Assembly (NCBI RefSeq): GCF_014066305.1
Contig: NW_023501051.1
Location: forward strand, 186,001-250,000
Source: Letharia columbiana
Taxonomy: Eukaryota > Ascomycota > Lecanoromycetes > Lecanorales > Parmeliaceae
Length of the DNA stretch: 64,000 nucleotides
Reading direction: 5' to 3'
Under the pieces are notes generated by a model that worked only from the letters and a program-made list of their open reading frames with translations, searched no databases and was not told the origin of the DNA. Below, one piece after another: positions 46,545 through 58,343 of the stretch; the stretch's first letter is position 1, and every line of letters starts with the position of its first letter. A program made the position numbers and the translations under genes.

Positions 46545-48067
46545 ATGACACCTACCCAGCCATCTGCTGCATCGCCAAATCTCCAGTATGCTGCCCAAAA
46601 GAAGCCGCCAATCCCACATAGACCTTTCTCAGATCCCAATCACCTAGCCCCCGAAGATGCATTTTACGCGCACTCACCACCTAGAAGACAGCTGCCCATC
46701 GATCGATATAGCGCCCTGGACAGTGTATCTACTGTGACCGATGGTCTGAGTATTAGACCCGCAGGCTCTACTCGACGGAGACGTGGCAAAGATAGAGCGC
46801 GCAGCGGAAGTCGAAGAGGGAGGGGTGTATGGAAAAAATTACTATGGGTCAAGCAGAAGGATTGTGAGTGATCATCTACCTAGAATTGCTCAACGATGTA
46901 AGTCTGACGATGACTGCAGATCCCGACAACTACACCGACCCTCCTACCTTCCTGTCCCATCTTCAACGAAACCCCCGTCTTCGCCCCTACGACTTCTGGC
47001 CCCTGGTAGCAGACTCGACCGTCATCGTCCAGCATATTTCTTCCGTCGCCATCTTCGTCTGCTCCTTCGTTGGCATCTACCAGCAACGCGTTTCACCAGT
47101 CTCGGTCGTCAGTTGGGGCAGCGCTGGCACGGTCCTGGGCTGGGTGCTCTGGGATTTCTGGGTTGGTCAAGAAGCAGCTTCAAAGGTCATCGCAGAGCCC
47201 CACAGCAATGGCGAATCTATCAACGGCTCCGCGCTGAGCGGCGCTAGCTCTCCCATCAGCAATACAGCCGCGATGCCTTCAAACTACAGCGCCAATTCCT
47301 CCACCATCGGCCTCGGGCTGACCCTTTCGACCAACAATTTCCCTCGAAAAGGTCATTCGCACTCACACTCGCAGACTTCAACATCCTCTGCACCCTCTCC
47401 GACCCTCTCCCATCACCCGTCGAACCCCCACTTACACGCCCCTTCGACCACGCCAAGCCAAACACCCCACACTCACTCCCGCCTCGCAACCGCCAAGTCA
47501 GCTATCTTGATCTACATCGCCCTTCTCGGCCTCTCACCCATCTTGAAATCTTTGACGGAATCCACCACTAGCGACTCCATCTGGGCAATGACTTGCTGGC
47601 TCATGTGCATCAACATATTCTTCTTCGACTACAGTGGGGGCGTGGGGGTCAAATTCCATGCGTCCCTAAGCACAAATGCGGCGCTGATGGCCAGCACAGT
47701 GCTGGCAAGCAGGCTTCCTAGCACGACGCACGTTTTTAGCTTAACCCTCTTTAGCATTGAGGTATTTGGGCTCTTTCCAGTGTTTAGGAGGTACTTGAGG
47801 CATATAAGCTGGCGTGGGCATCTATTTTTGACATTAGCATTGGTCATGGGCGCTGGAGCGGGTCTGGGGACGGCATTGAGTGCTAAGCCTCTGTGGCATG
47901 GGGGATGGAAGAGAGCTATAGCGGGAGCGCTGGTATGGTGCGTCGGCAGTGTGGTCGGCATGGGAGGATGCAGTTGGTGGTTGATTGGGTTGCAAAGATA
48001 CAAGAATGTGGTTATCGGCCCGTGGGATCCAGCAAGGCCGGTGATTAGGGGAGGACAGTGGGAATAG
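46545..48067 (+). CDS. GPI2: GPI2/PIG-C, subunit of GPI-N-acetylglucosaminyltransferase
   Basis: Subunit of the ER complex that makes GlcNAc-PI, the first step of GPI-anchor synthesis. Two exons (46545-46863 and 46920-48067) join in frame to 488 residues. The family signature spans the splice: KKLLWVKQKDYPDNY, then LRPYDFWPLVADSTVIVQHISSVAIF, nearly invariant in PIG-C proteins. Several hydrophobic helices follow (AILIYIALLGLSPILKSLTE, SIWAMTCWLMCINIFFFDY, and three more to the C terminus, which ends QRYKNVVIGPWDPARP). Compared with yeast and human orthologues (under 300 residues) it carries an N-terminal Pro/Arg-rich extension and a Ser/His/Pro-rich insertion (about 47200-47480), both common in filamentous fungi. 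No lesion. Confidence 0.92.
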
Positions 48068-48285
48068 TGGAAGATTGGTGTATCCAAGCAAAAGAACCAC
48101 CATAACCTGACGCTCTTTAAGACAAAGGACGGATTCACGCTGACGAAGAAATGCGTTCTGTATTCGTGAGCTCTGGCCGAGGCTCACAACATCTCCAGCT
48201 CTATACATGATGATTTATACTTCAGAGGCTGTGACAAAACCCGGGTCGGCTCGAGAAGGGGAATATGAACAGCTGGGCAAAGCGC

Positions 48286-48985
48286 TTAGCTTGGGTTCAA
48301 GACACCCAAGTTATACCCCAAGGCCCGATAATCGTTCAGCAGGTCTGCCGACGTCGTCACATTCTCCACCTTCTTGCTCGCCAGATCAATAGTCAGCAAA
48401 TCCGTGCCCTTGAACTCGATATATTTGCCCGCTGCTACTTTGCTATACGAACTGTCAGCGCCTCGCTCTGCACGTACAATCTTGTTGAAAATAAGAAGAG
48501 CGGTTGTTCACCTCCCATATCCGATATCAGCAGTCGTATATTCGTTCTGTTGCCACCTCAACGCAATCCTATCGCACGTGTGGAACGTGAAGACGACGTC
48601 ATACGTCACGTTCGTCACACCGTTGCCTCCATATGGCCCTTCGCTGATGGTGTTGTATAATTCCGTGCGGTTGTGGACGTAGGCGGAGGTGGTGCCGTTG
48701 TTGGCGCCTTCGTCGTAGATCATAATCTGTCCAATGGCATTGTCAGCTAAAAGTCATTATACACGAAGGGAAGATTTGGCGCACATTTTCTGTGACAGCT
48801 GAATCGAGCGTGGGGAGCCCGCCGGTCGCGAAAGCATTGAGCCAGCGTTGTGCGATGCCTTCGACTTCATTGTCTTGAATGCAGGTACCGCATGGGCTAC
48901 CCTCTGTGGAGGGTGGTGAGGAGTGGGCTGAGATCAGGGTTGAAAGGAAGCAGAGAAGAAGGGTCTGTATGTATAAAAGCTTCAT
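48286..48985 (-). CDS. Small secreted NTF2/SnoaL-like protein
   Basis: Three exons (48785-48985, 48512-48726, 48286-48442) join in frame to 190 residues. The start MKLLYIQTLLLCFLSTLISA is a clear signal peptide. A Cys-containing segment (SPCGTCIQDNEVEGIAQRWL) leads into a helix and sheet pattern typical of the NTF2-like/SnoaL fold: WLNAFATGGLPTLDSAVTEN, then TYDVVFTFHTCDRIALRW and KYIEFKGTDLLTIDL. Such proteins range from polyketide cyclases to non-catalytic secreted proteins; four Asn-X-Thr/Ser sites support secretion. I see no obvious catalytic His/Asp pair, so enzymatic function is uncertain. Its 3' end faces GPI2, about 220 bases away. Confidence 0.75.
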
Positions 48986-49824
48986 GATTGGCAAGCAGGA
49001 AACAGAGAGTGTTGTGAAGTACAGCACAGCGGGTTTGCGCAACAGTGAAATTGCAGATGAAACGAGGGTGAGGTGGTTTTTGTATACGTTCTCAGACACA
49101 GAAGCCGTCGTGGACCGTTGTTCCCTACCAGATAAGCAAGAGCGAAACCTTCAACATCATTTCAAATCCGGACCAGCACGTGCCTGCAAGCCTGCCAGGT
49201 GCCACTCCGGCTTGAAAATAACAATCTCTTGTGAAATGAGGTGAGGAATTGGAATTAAACCCTGTAGAAGCGCCAGGCACGGGATGCGGGCGGCCATCGA
49301 GGCTGACGGGAAGGAGCATCACTCGAGCGGCAATACTGCCTCCCTAAATCTGGACCTCGAAGCTCCGTGGACCTGGGCAGTAGCTTCAAGAAACGGGATT
49401 CCTACACCGCTAGCTCTGGATGGCTGAGCAGCTTAGGCATTTAGCATCATGCAAAATGTGAAAATTGGGGTAACGGCGTTTCCTAAAGATGCATGGGTGC
49501 AATTTTGACGATCTTGCGAGGACAGTCCCGTGGGTCTTCAACGTCGGCACCCCTCAGACTTTTGAGACAATGGGCACGGAGTGGGAAGGTGGCTGAGACG
49601 GATCATGTTGTGGTAGGCAAGATTGAGGTCCAAAAGTCCAGGGTTCGTTCTGAGGGCTGCCTTAGTCTTAAGGTAGCGAGCCGTAGCGTCCACCAACTCT
49701 CCGCCCAAATCGCCATCGCGCCATCTTACTGTGCCCCTGGCTTGCTTCTTGACCTGCAGTAATGTAGACCGGTCAGCAACTCGCAAGATTGGACCATCGA
49801 AACGCAATCTTCACCAGCCCATCA
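48986..49824. other. Intergenic region, no gene recognised
   Basis: About 0.85 kb between two minus-strand features. No motif or repeat recognised. Confidence 0.45.
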
Positions 49825-50330
49825 TCAACCCCCAATCCATTCAGCCATCTCCATGCGGAACTGTCTTTCCTCCGGCTTCAACTCCTCAAGCGTCTCTCGA
49901 ATGATGGTTTGATGGACTGATATCTCTTCATGCTCTTTCTCCATGCACTTGGCTAAGGACTCCAGGCATTGCTTCTCTGCTTACAGTAGGTAGTACTTCG
50001 CTTCCATCACGTCTTGGCAGATACCGAGCAAGAGATTGCATTTCATGCGGGTCCAAGGAGGGAGTCCAGGCTTTGCGAGAAGCTCTAGGCATTCTGTCTC
50101 TACCTCAGAGGGATCGAGGTGGATTATTGAGGATGTTGTCTGTCACCATCGGCATTCGCTCTTGGGTAGGGAAAAAAATACGAAGGATCAGAGCATCAAC
50201 TCACATGATGGAATGAGTGCCCCACACTTTGTTGACCTTCTCTATGTATTGCGCGTGTTTGGCAGCTTGTTCGGACCTCCTCGTATTGTTGACTGTGACT
50301 TTGGCTTGCGCTGCTCTGTCAGTTGCTCAT
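49825..50330 (-). pseudogene. Possible remnant of an unrecognised gene
   Basis: The minus strand shows protein-like sequence in two exons: about 50330-50205 (RSEQAAKHAQYIEKVNKVWG) and 50139-49825 (IIHLDPSEVETECLELLAKP, later CLESLAKCMEKEHEEISVHQ and EELKPEERQFRMEMAEWIGG before TGA). The 65-nt intron between them has GT-AG borders and keeps the frame. An in-frame TAA near 49981, before AEKQC, breaks the second exon, and no proper upstream exon was found. The helical, Glu/Lys-rich character suggests an alpha-helical repeat or coiled-coil protein. Either a decayed gene or an incompletely modelled one. Confidence 0.35.
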
Positions 50331-50791
50331 GTGTTCGGCGACATTCTGGGTTTTGAAGTTGGGAAACAGTCTGGCTGTGAGGGTGAGGGCCTGTTTTCTA
50401 TGCTCAATCGCAGCTGCACATCTCTATGTCTTAGCACGTGTGTGTAACGAGACAACCTTCTTTCATAAGCGAAGGACCTCCATTCATTATTGAACTTGGA
50501 CGGAGATGACAAGATGGAGAGTCGAAGTCGTAACACGGCTGCTGTAGACTATCTCGATATAGACAGCTCGTAGAGTCTACCTATAGACCAGCCTGTAAGC
50601 GTAGACATACAACACGCTCCAGGCGGTTTTGCCAAATATCTTACAAAGTCGTCAATGCTTTTAGATACGCTGTCGCTCAAAATTGAATAGAAGAACATCG
50701 AACTAAGGGGTATAAGAATAGAAAGTAATGACTGCATATGGAAACTCCACCTTAGCTTTCACCTCAACTTTTGGGTCTTGCGTTAGGTTCC
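50331..50791. other. Intergenic region, no gene recognised
   Basis: About 460 bases upstream of the possible remnant. A small piece near 50400-50340 (minus strand, ALTLTARLFPNFKTQ) could be another exon of it. Confidence 0.3.
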
Positions 50792-52643
50792 TCAACTGGC
50801 CCACATCTGAGTTCTCGCATCGCCCACCAATCCTCCATCGCGTCTCGCCTTCTTGTTCAGCCTACTTGTTCTCCAGCCCTCATACCAAAGCTGCCGGCTC
50901 GCCTCCCTCAGGTCACCCCTCCATTCCGTGAAAACAGTCTGCTTCAGCTTCACAAAATCGCAATGCTCGGCATTCATGGGATCTGCCAAACCCCAGGGGA
51001 ACTTGCGCCCAATGACGTCCGGCTCGTAGGGGTCAGGAGAGATGATCGACAGGGGAAGCGCCGGAGGTTCTGCCGGTGGAGGCGTAGGGACAGTTGGCGA
51101 AGATGGAGTGCGTACTGGAGAAAATTTTGAGGGTTTACCGGGCTTGGCGAGGTCAAAGTCGGATGCTGAGAAGGCAGAGCTGGAGTCTGAGGAAGAGGAG
51201 AGCACAGAGGTTATGGAAAATTTGTCCCCTTCAGTCTTGATTACTTCTCCATCTCGCTCGTCGAGGTGATTGTTCTTTGGGCCTTCGGCTGAGGTATTGG
51301 ATCCCTCATCTTCATCATCATTCTGAGTGATAGCTTCAAGAGTCTCCAGGCCATTCGATTTCAGGGAGTCCCAGACTGCACGTTTGAGGTGTACCATGTG
51401 TGCAGACGTAATGGTGTCGGCTTTGGCAATTACAGGAACGACCGTCGTTTTACCCTTCAGTGCACGTAACACGTTCAAGTCGAGATTCTCATCCAGGCCA
51501 CTAACAGAACTTTCTGGCCGGCCACGGACGAAGGAGTTGGCCCTATCCTTGACACCATTGATCTCATTGGCTCTCTGGGCGGCGGCCATATTGGCGTCCA
51601 GACGGCGAGGATCAAGGACAAGGAAGACACAGTGAACGTGGGTATCTCGCAATCCTGGAGCACGGGCCACTTTGCTTTCTTCGTTGAAAGTGTCTTCGAA
51701 TTTGCTCTCGATAAACGTGGTCATGGTCTGCAGCTGGAGATCCACTCCATTCGCCTCGAGCCCTTCTGAATCCCAAAGCGTGACTCCAATCCGCTCGCCT
51801 TCGATCTCTGTCTCGACATATTGGGAAGTAAAGTTTGAGAAAGCTCCAGTAGAGGCGGGTGATACGATAAAGTAATCATCATCACGAGACTGTTGTCGCC
51901 GCTTCGACAGTGGCAGAGCAAGGGAGATCTGGAGGAAGTTGAGGAAGGAGGTTTTGCCAGAATTTTTCGTACCAACTATCAGTATGCTGTGGCACTGTTA
52001 GCTGAGCCTGTAGGATGTTTGCTCCAAGCAGGATAGCTTACTTGAAAGGAGTAGGATCTTTCCTCCGCCTGATCTTCCTCGGACTGTTGATTGTACTTAT
52101 GGCACTGCTTGCGTAGCTGTAACGTCCTCGGTGTACCAGGCTCTCGGTTCTGGGGAATGTGGCTGTTCCTGGGATCGGTGGGATTGGTGGGACTGGCGGG
52201 ACTGGCATTCCACGGTACATGTCTGAACCGAGCGTTTCCTGTGATGACTTCTGTGCGAGCCTATATTTGAATGAACCTCCTGCTCGATTCGACATGATGG
52301 CTACACTATCTGGCCTTGTGTCTTCGCCACCAAATCCTTGTAGGTCTGGTGGATGGGGAATGATAGGTATTCTAGGTGGAGGGGAAGGTATCTGCTCCTG
52401 CATCATCTCTTGCTGGCGTACCCTCGACCGGTCCTTCTTGCTCAATTTTCGGGCAGGCGTACTCGATCTAGAGGTCGAACTTTCCCGAGATTTGCTTCGT
52501 CTCAAGAAGCTGAAGGAGCCTTTGCGCCGCAGAGAGCCATTGACACGGTTGTCTGACTCGGTAACACTCTGATATGACTCTTCCTGTGGGGAGAGCGAAT
52601 CGCTCATGGTACGTCGTTGCTGAGGGGTAGCTGAGCGCAGCAT
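50792..52643 (-). CDS. Septin-family P-loop GTPase with a long N-terminal extension
   Basis: GTPase of the septin type, expected at septa or cortical filaments. Two exons (52042-52643 and 50792-51986) join in frame to 598 residues; the intron is 51987-52041. The first 200 residues are a disordered Ser/Arg/Pro-rich region with a proline cluster. The G domain starts at the splice: ILIVGTKNSGKTSF (P-loop), VTLWDSEG (DxxG switch II), VVPVIAKADTI (AKAD, G4). The C-terminal part has FPWG and EHCDFVKLKQTVFTEWRGDLREASRQLWYEGWR, the septin unique element. Between G4 and that element lies a low-complexity insertion of about 100 residues rich in Ser, Glu and Pro. No C-terminal coiled coil is present. 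This fits a divergent, filamentous-fungus-specific septin group rather than the core Cdc3/10/11/12 set. Start ATG 52643 is the first in-frame ATG. Confidence 0.85.
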
Positions 52644-53516
52644 ATTGGGGCGATCTGATTGGGGCGACTCTGTTCGAAAAAGGAAAGCGCGATGGCATGT
52701 GTTGTCATGGAGCTCTGGCAAACGTGAGGAGCGACAAGATGTGTCTTGGCAGACAACAATGTGGGGGAAAGCTCGGTGACCGTGCACGACAAGCAGTCCT
52801 GGCGCAAAGTTTGTATACTACAGCACAGCCAGCATCTTATCCCTTGCAGTACCTATGACTCCTCCTATGATTCTTATCGATTGTAGCAATGCACCTCGTC
52901 GCGTACATCTTCATGCCGGTACAGTAGTGTCACTTTGCTTTCATTTGGGTGTTTTAGCGCAGACAGCGACTGGAGGGTTTTTGTCCAAGAGATTGAGACA
53001 ATGCCAGAAATGTCAGTAAATACCGTACCTACGAGTACGAGTACTAGGGAGAGTTGTCGTCAACATTAGGGGTCATGATTCGAGCGGGGACTATTATTTA
53101 CGAGGCTCAGATAATAAGCTTTTAGAGACCAATCACTGCCGAACCTTCCTCTACCCCCCTGGTGCCCCCACAGCAGAAGAAAAAGCGTCACTTGAGACGG
53201 TGCAGATTCTCAAACATTCGACGAGTGCAACATCAACGAGGACATATCTGGACTATCCAACGCTCTTTCTGAAGTAATCTCGGTCATGAACCACAAAAGT
53301 TCCCCGTTGAAGTCCAACCTCTACATGAGAATGATAGATAGGGTCTAAAGTTCTTGACTGTCACTTTTGCTGCTAGCTTGCCTGACGATTATGTAGCAGT
53401 GTAATGTCACACATTTTCATTAACAGGTAGAGTAACGACGGATCTCAATTTAATTCTCTCCTAGCGATATATAAAAACTGCATCAAACTCCGGAGGTCCA
53501 ACCTGTTTGTGGCTCC
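52644..53516. other. Intergenic region, no gene recognised
   Basis: About 0.87 kb upstream of the septin gene. The frame stays open upstream of its ATG to 52787 without another ATG. A GTACGAGTACGAGTACTAG repetition occurs near 53028-53046. Confidence 0.45.
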
Positions 53517-54675
53517 TCATGAAGTGAGCTCTGTACGAACATCACACACATAACCGCTGGCCACTGGACACACTTCGGTTCGGTTGAGCTGTTTATCTTC
53601 TGGGCCCGTCGGACCACTGGTGAACTCTGCAGTTGCAGAGATGCCCAAGATCTCGTGTTGTCTGGGGTCTGAGTTGGGATACTGTTCGTCGCCCCACGTA
53701 CCGAGGTACTGCAGAAAGGCTGTGGGATACGAAGGATCATACGCCGTGTATGTTTTGGCACTTGCATCGTAGCTGTAGAAGTAGGCGCCCAGTAAGGGGT
53801 CCCAAAGAGTTCCTTTGTCAGTATAGTCTGTGAGGACGCCCGCATCGGGAAGATTCACGTTTGGGATGGTGTGATCGTGTGTCCCGTTGATAGCATAGTT
53901 CGCATGCGAGCCGTTACCAGAGTATGTGACTGGCCGTACGCCTTGTTTCTCTAGGCAGTCGTAGGTGAAAGCTTCGCCGAAACCATGTTGACTGTACCAG
54001 ACTTGTGTGGGCGTTCCATTCTGGAAGCGGACCATGTTGTGTTCCCAATCCTTCACACGGATGTAAGTGATGAAGAATACATGTTTCTTGGAACGGACAT
54101 ACTCCAACGTGAAGATCAACCTCTTGAATGTCCAACAGGACCCCTCCCCAATTGAAGGCATAGAAGTACATGTAGAAGGCGTCGACAAGACCGTCGCCAT
54201 GGTCATTGACAATTATTGCAACGCTAGTAGCTCCGTCTGTCTTCCCCGTGCTGTCAGGCTTGACGCCATTTAGCCAGGCGGGATTCGTGGTGATGTCATC
54301 GACAGACGTGAGGTAGACGTCCGTACCACCAGTACCGTAACTGTTTAGAGAGTCGAGGTTGTTGAGCGTCAACGGATTCTCATAGCCTTCGACGACAGTG
54401 AAATTGATCTCTGGCTTCGTGTGGACCAGTTGAGCTCCAATGTCGGATGGAAAGTAATTCTCGCCAGGGTAGAGCCATACGACAGGTGCTATAAAGGATG
54501 AGCATCAAACGTATAACTTTGTGGAAGCTATCGGTCGCAAACCATATGTTGAAACGTAGTCTGGGACTACAGTGCTTTGACGCTCGAAAACTGGCGCCGG
54601 GGACGGGTAAGCCAAGACGGCTTGTAGCAGAAAAGCCATCGGAAAGCCTTTGAGGAAAATGAAAGTAGGAGACAT
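53517..54675 (-). CDS. Vps62-family secreted protein
   Basis: Three exons (54543-54675, 54103-54488, 53517-54050) join in frame to 350 residues; introns are 54489-54542 and 54051-54102. The N terminus has a signal-like hydrophobic stretch (MAFLLQAVLAYPSPAP). The body has the marks of the Vps62 (vacuolar protein sorting 62-related) family: WLYPGENYFPSDIGAQLVHT, DGLVDAFYMYFYAFNWG, then VGDWEHNMVRFQNG with an aromatic/His-rich core (WYSQHGFGEAF, GSHANYAINGTHDH) and WDPLLGAYFYSYD. The conserved DWEH and HDH residues suggest a metal or ligand site, but the biochemical role of the family is poorly defined. Several N-glycosylation sites fit secretion or vacuolar routing. No lesion. Confidence 0.85.
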
Positions 54676-55740
54676 GGTTCGAAGGAGGTATTTAAGGAAA
54701 GGGGTAAATTGGAATAATGGTGGCTTGCAACTGATGGAGCAGCCACTCTTTATACCAGCTGACTTCCATCTTGAGCTCGGAGCGTACGCCTACCTCTAAG
54801 AACACGCTGTGAAACAGAAAGTGCTCATTGGCGCAGACAAGTAACTGAGTTGGCAACGACCGAGGTCAGCAGCAGTATGCCTTGACGGACACAAGCTCAA
54901 TATGGAGCAATTGCAGAAGCTTGGAAACTAGAAGGTGTCTTGCGCATGACGGATCTATGCATGATGTTATTCGTGGGGGAGAAGAAGACTTTGATGGCGA
55001 GGCAACGTGGGCTGCGTCTATTCGACGATTGGTGCCCTTTTGATCCAGGAACGGACTCGGTGGGGCTCAATGTCTTACGCCTGCCCCTTTCAGAGCCAAC
55101 AGCGATGATCACTCATGCTGCTCCATCTTGAAATAGGATCTCTCATGTCTGAGCCGTTGCTGCCTTTAACGAATTGGATCTGAGCCAGCTGCCGTATTGT
55201 TGGCGCTGGTACCTCGTCGTATTCAAGCCTGCTGTTCCTTTGCGCCGGCGACGCCCCGACCCTGATGATCGGAATAGTGCGAGCTGAAAGACCTTCCTTT
55301 TTGACAGTTGGTGGGAACATTCGTTTCCAAGACGTTCGAGGACTGGCACAAAGCTTGTTGGACCGGGCATTACCACTTAAAGGGGAGCAAAATCTTGAAT
55401 GATTGGTTGCCGGCAATCTATCCCTGCCTCGACAGACTGTCCACATAAAATTCGTGATCTTGGACGATGACACAAAACCCATACCATACCATGCTGCGCA
55501 GGACAAACAACGAGCGGTTCTCTGCGGACTTTACTAAGAGGACCAGCCATTATTATCTCGAGCGCGCTTTTCATGACTAAAGAGTCAAAAACGCGGCTTG
55601 AAGCTAACTGAATCCTTGGCGCGTAACTGCCCCGCTTCAGCTGAGCTCAGAATGGCTCCGAGTCGCAAAAAGCCTCGCAACGGTCACTGGTCGGAACGGT
55701 GTAAAGTCATTGGATGCTACATAGCTCGTCTTTGTGAGCA
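54676..55740. other. Divergent intergenic region, no gene recognised
   Basis: About 1.1 kb between the divergent Vps62-like and annexin genes. A 138-codon open frame on the minus strand (55506-55090) has no motif I recognise and is not called. Confidence 0.45.
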
Positions 55741-58077
55741 ATGTCTCTCCGAGTCGACGATGGCCGTTCCAGAGGTCGTTCCAAATCCCCAGGCCGCAAG
55801 GATGAACGATCGAGATCGCGAGACGTGAGAGCCCCGTCACCAGTGGTAGTCGTCCAGACAAAAAAGTCCTCGAAAAAGTATTATAGCGGCGAAAGCGATT
55901 CAGACACTCGGTCGAGGAAGAAGAGCTCCAAGAAGCACTACGACGACGACTTTTCGGAAAGCGATTCAGACCCAAGGTCAAAGAAGAAGTCCTCCAAGAA
56001 GCACTACGAGGACTCCTCGGAAAGCGATTCAGACCCAAGGTCGAAGAAGAAGTCCTCCAAGAAGCGCTATGATAGCGATGACGGTGACTCGGACCCAAGA
56101 TCCAAGAGGAAGTCTTCGAGGAAACATCACGACGAGAGTGAGTCGGACACCAAGAGCAAGAAGAAGTCCTCGAAGAAATACTACAGTGACAGCGACTCCG
56201 ACAGCAAGTCTAAGAAAAGATCCTCCAAGAAACACTATGATAAGAGTGAACCTAGCTCAAGCTCGAGCGAAGACGACAGGAAGAGCAAACATAAGAGTTC
56301 CAAACAAGTTGCTTTGACTCGCAAAGGCGAATACATTGAGACCTCGACATCAAAATACGAGCGAGAACGCCATAGCAGCTACGCATCGCCGGAGCGTCAT
56401 GAAAGACCGGCAGAACCTAAGCGACATATGAGCACCAGCAGCGTTGAGGGCGGAGAGAAGTATCGCCAGCTGTCGATGCCTGGAGGATTCAGTGGAGGTC
56501 ATTCCCCCCACCCGCAGTACGCATTGCCAAGTCCTTTAGCCAACAGTGTTCTCATTTGACTGATGCTGCTGTAGGTATGCCCAGCCTCAAGTTATATCTC
56601 GACCCGAAGGTCAAAGAACGCACTCTGGCTCCATCAGCTCGCGTGGACCAGAGTATGCCCAGTACCAATACGCAGATCTAAGTGCTTATGCGACCAACGG
56701 CAGAAAACCTTCCTACCCAATGAGCGCCCAGCCTCAAGAGGTCAATCCCTATCATGGTTCGCATGCTCCGCTATCTCCGCCAACGCTGCACCGCCTATCG
56801 GTCTCAGGAGGAGCTGCTGGAGGGTTGTCTCTTGCAGCACCGGGTCAGCATTCCGGTCATATGCAAGGTGGCTTACCACCTGGCAGTCCGCTCCTCGAAT
56901 CCTACCGTGGTACATACCAATCAATATCGCCAATGCCTTCTCCATTGATGCTGCCATCAACTATGGATGAAGGTCTCTCGGACTTGGAACAACTTTCATC
57001 CGGAGACTCTGACCACTCGGGAGGCCATCTTTCCAAGAAGTCGACACTCCGAAGAAAGACCGTTTCTTTCTACCACCCTGAACCCGACGCTCTTGCACTC
57101 GCGGCAGCTCTGAAACACTCGACACCTGAGGCCAAACCTATCATCAAGATCCTCCCTCACCTCTCGGATGATCACGTTCTGATGTTGAGGACAGAATACA
57201 AAAAGCACATGAAAGCGCAAGGCAAAGGCGTTAATATCGCTAAGCACATCAAAATGAAACTCACCGGCAATCTTGGAAAGGTTGCTTACGCAACGGCTCT
57301 CGGACGATGGGAGAGCGAGGCGCACTGGGCAAATTTTTGGTATCAATCCAACACCTCACGGCGAGAACTCCTGATTGAGAGTCTTATGGGCCGTACGAAT
57401 AGCGAAATAATGAAGATCAAAGATGCATTCAGCGATCAGCGGTACAATAACAGTCTGGAAAAATGCATGCAGACCGAACTGAAGAAGGACAAGTTCCGAT
57501 ATGCTGTTCTACTTGCTTTAGAAGAGAAGCGCATGTCGGAGAGCGACAAGCTTTCCATCGAACTCGTACGCAGAGATGCGCAGGACCTCTACCGTGCCTT
57601 GACCGCTAAGGAGGGTGGAGAGACAGCGATGATCAACATCATCGTCGTCAGAAGCGACAAACACCTTGCCGAGGTCTTGCGCGTCTTTGAGAGCCAGTAT
57701 CGAAAGAACTTTGCGAGAGAGATGATCCAGAAATCTCGCAACTTAGTCGTACGTGGGTCCCCGCCGTATTTGCTGATGATACCCGTAAAACTGATTCCCA
57801 ATAGGGTGAAACCCTCGCGCATATCCTCAACGGCGTTCTGAATAAATCTGTTCGTGATGCCCTCCTCTTGCACCAAGCGTTGGCGGAAACGTCGAAAGAC
57901 CGTGTTGAGCTACTAGTAAGCCGACTGGTGCGGTTCCACTGGGAGTCACGGCATTTTGAGAGAGTCAAAGTGGCTTACAAGCAGAAATACGGCAAACGGC
58001 TGGAGTCTGCCATTGAAGAGGGAAGCAAGGGAGATTTTAGGGACTTCTGTGTTGCGCTTTGTAAGGTCGAGTCTTGA
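55741..58077 (+). CDS. Large fungal annexin with a Ser/Lys-rich repetitive N-terminal region
   Basis: Three exons (55741-56516, 56575-57748, 57805-58077) join in frame to 740 residues; introns are 56517-56574 and 57749-57804. Residues about 30-190 are a run of imperfect repeats of the pattern ESDSDPRSKKKSSKKHY, about eight copies of 15-18 residues. A Gln/Pro/Tyr-rich middle follows, then the annexin core of about 300 residues (DDHVLMLRTEYKKHM, GKVAYATALGRWESEAHWANFW, MIQKSRNLVGETLAHILNGVLNK, FRDFCVALCKVES at the end). The canonical type II calcium-site GxGT is replaced: the first repeat reads AQGKGVNIAKHI, as in fungal-type annexins with weakened calcium sites. Annexins bind acidic membranes; the charged repeat tail could bind phosphoinositides or be phosphorylated. 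No lesion. Confidence 0.88.
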
Positions 58078-58343
58078 ATTCGCGCGTCCAAGTGGGTTTC
58101 ATGGGGGTGAAAAGATGGCAGGAAGTTGGGTGTGAGCGTACGTGGGTACGAACACGGACGATAGTAGAGTTATGAAAACCCTGTGGATCAGCTAGAATAC
58201 TGTATGTATCTACGTAGCTGCCACCATGCTTTTTATCGACAGTGTGAAATTGGATATAGGGGTAGAATAGGCTAGTGTGTCACGTGTGTTACCCCTCGTG
58301 GGGTGGGCCGTTTTATGTAAGGTGTACCACGGGCGTATCCACA
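58078..58343. other. Short intergenic segment before the MITE pair
   Basis: Annexin 3' flank leading into the first MITE-like element. No gene recognised. Confidence 0.5.

Noticed and set aside
55090..55506. 138-codon open frame on the minus strand upstream of annexin
   Set aside because: No recognisable domain, no splice partners, and ordinary composition for intergenic DNA.
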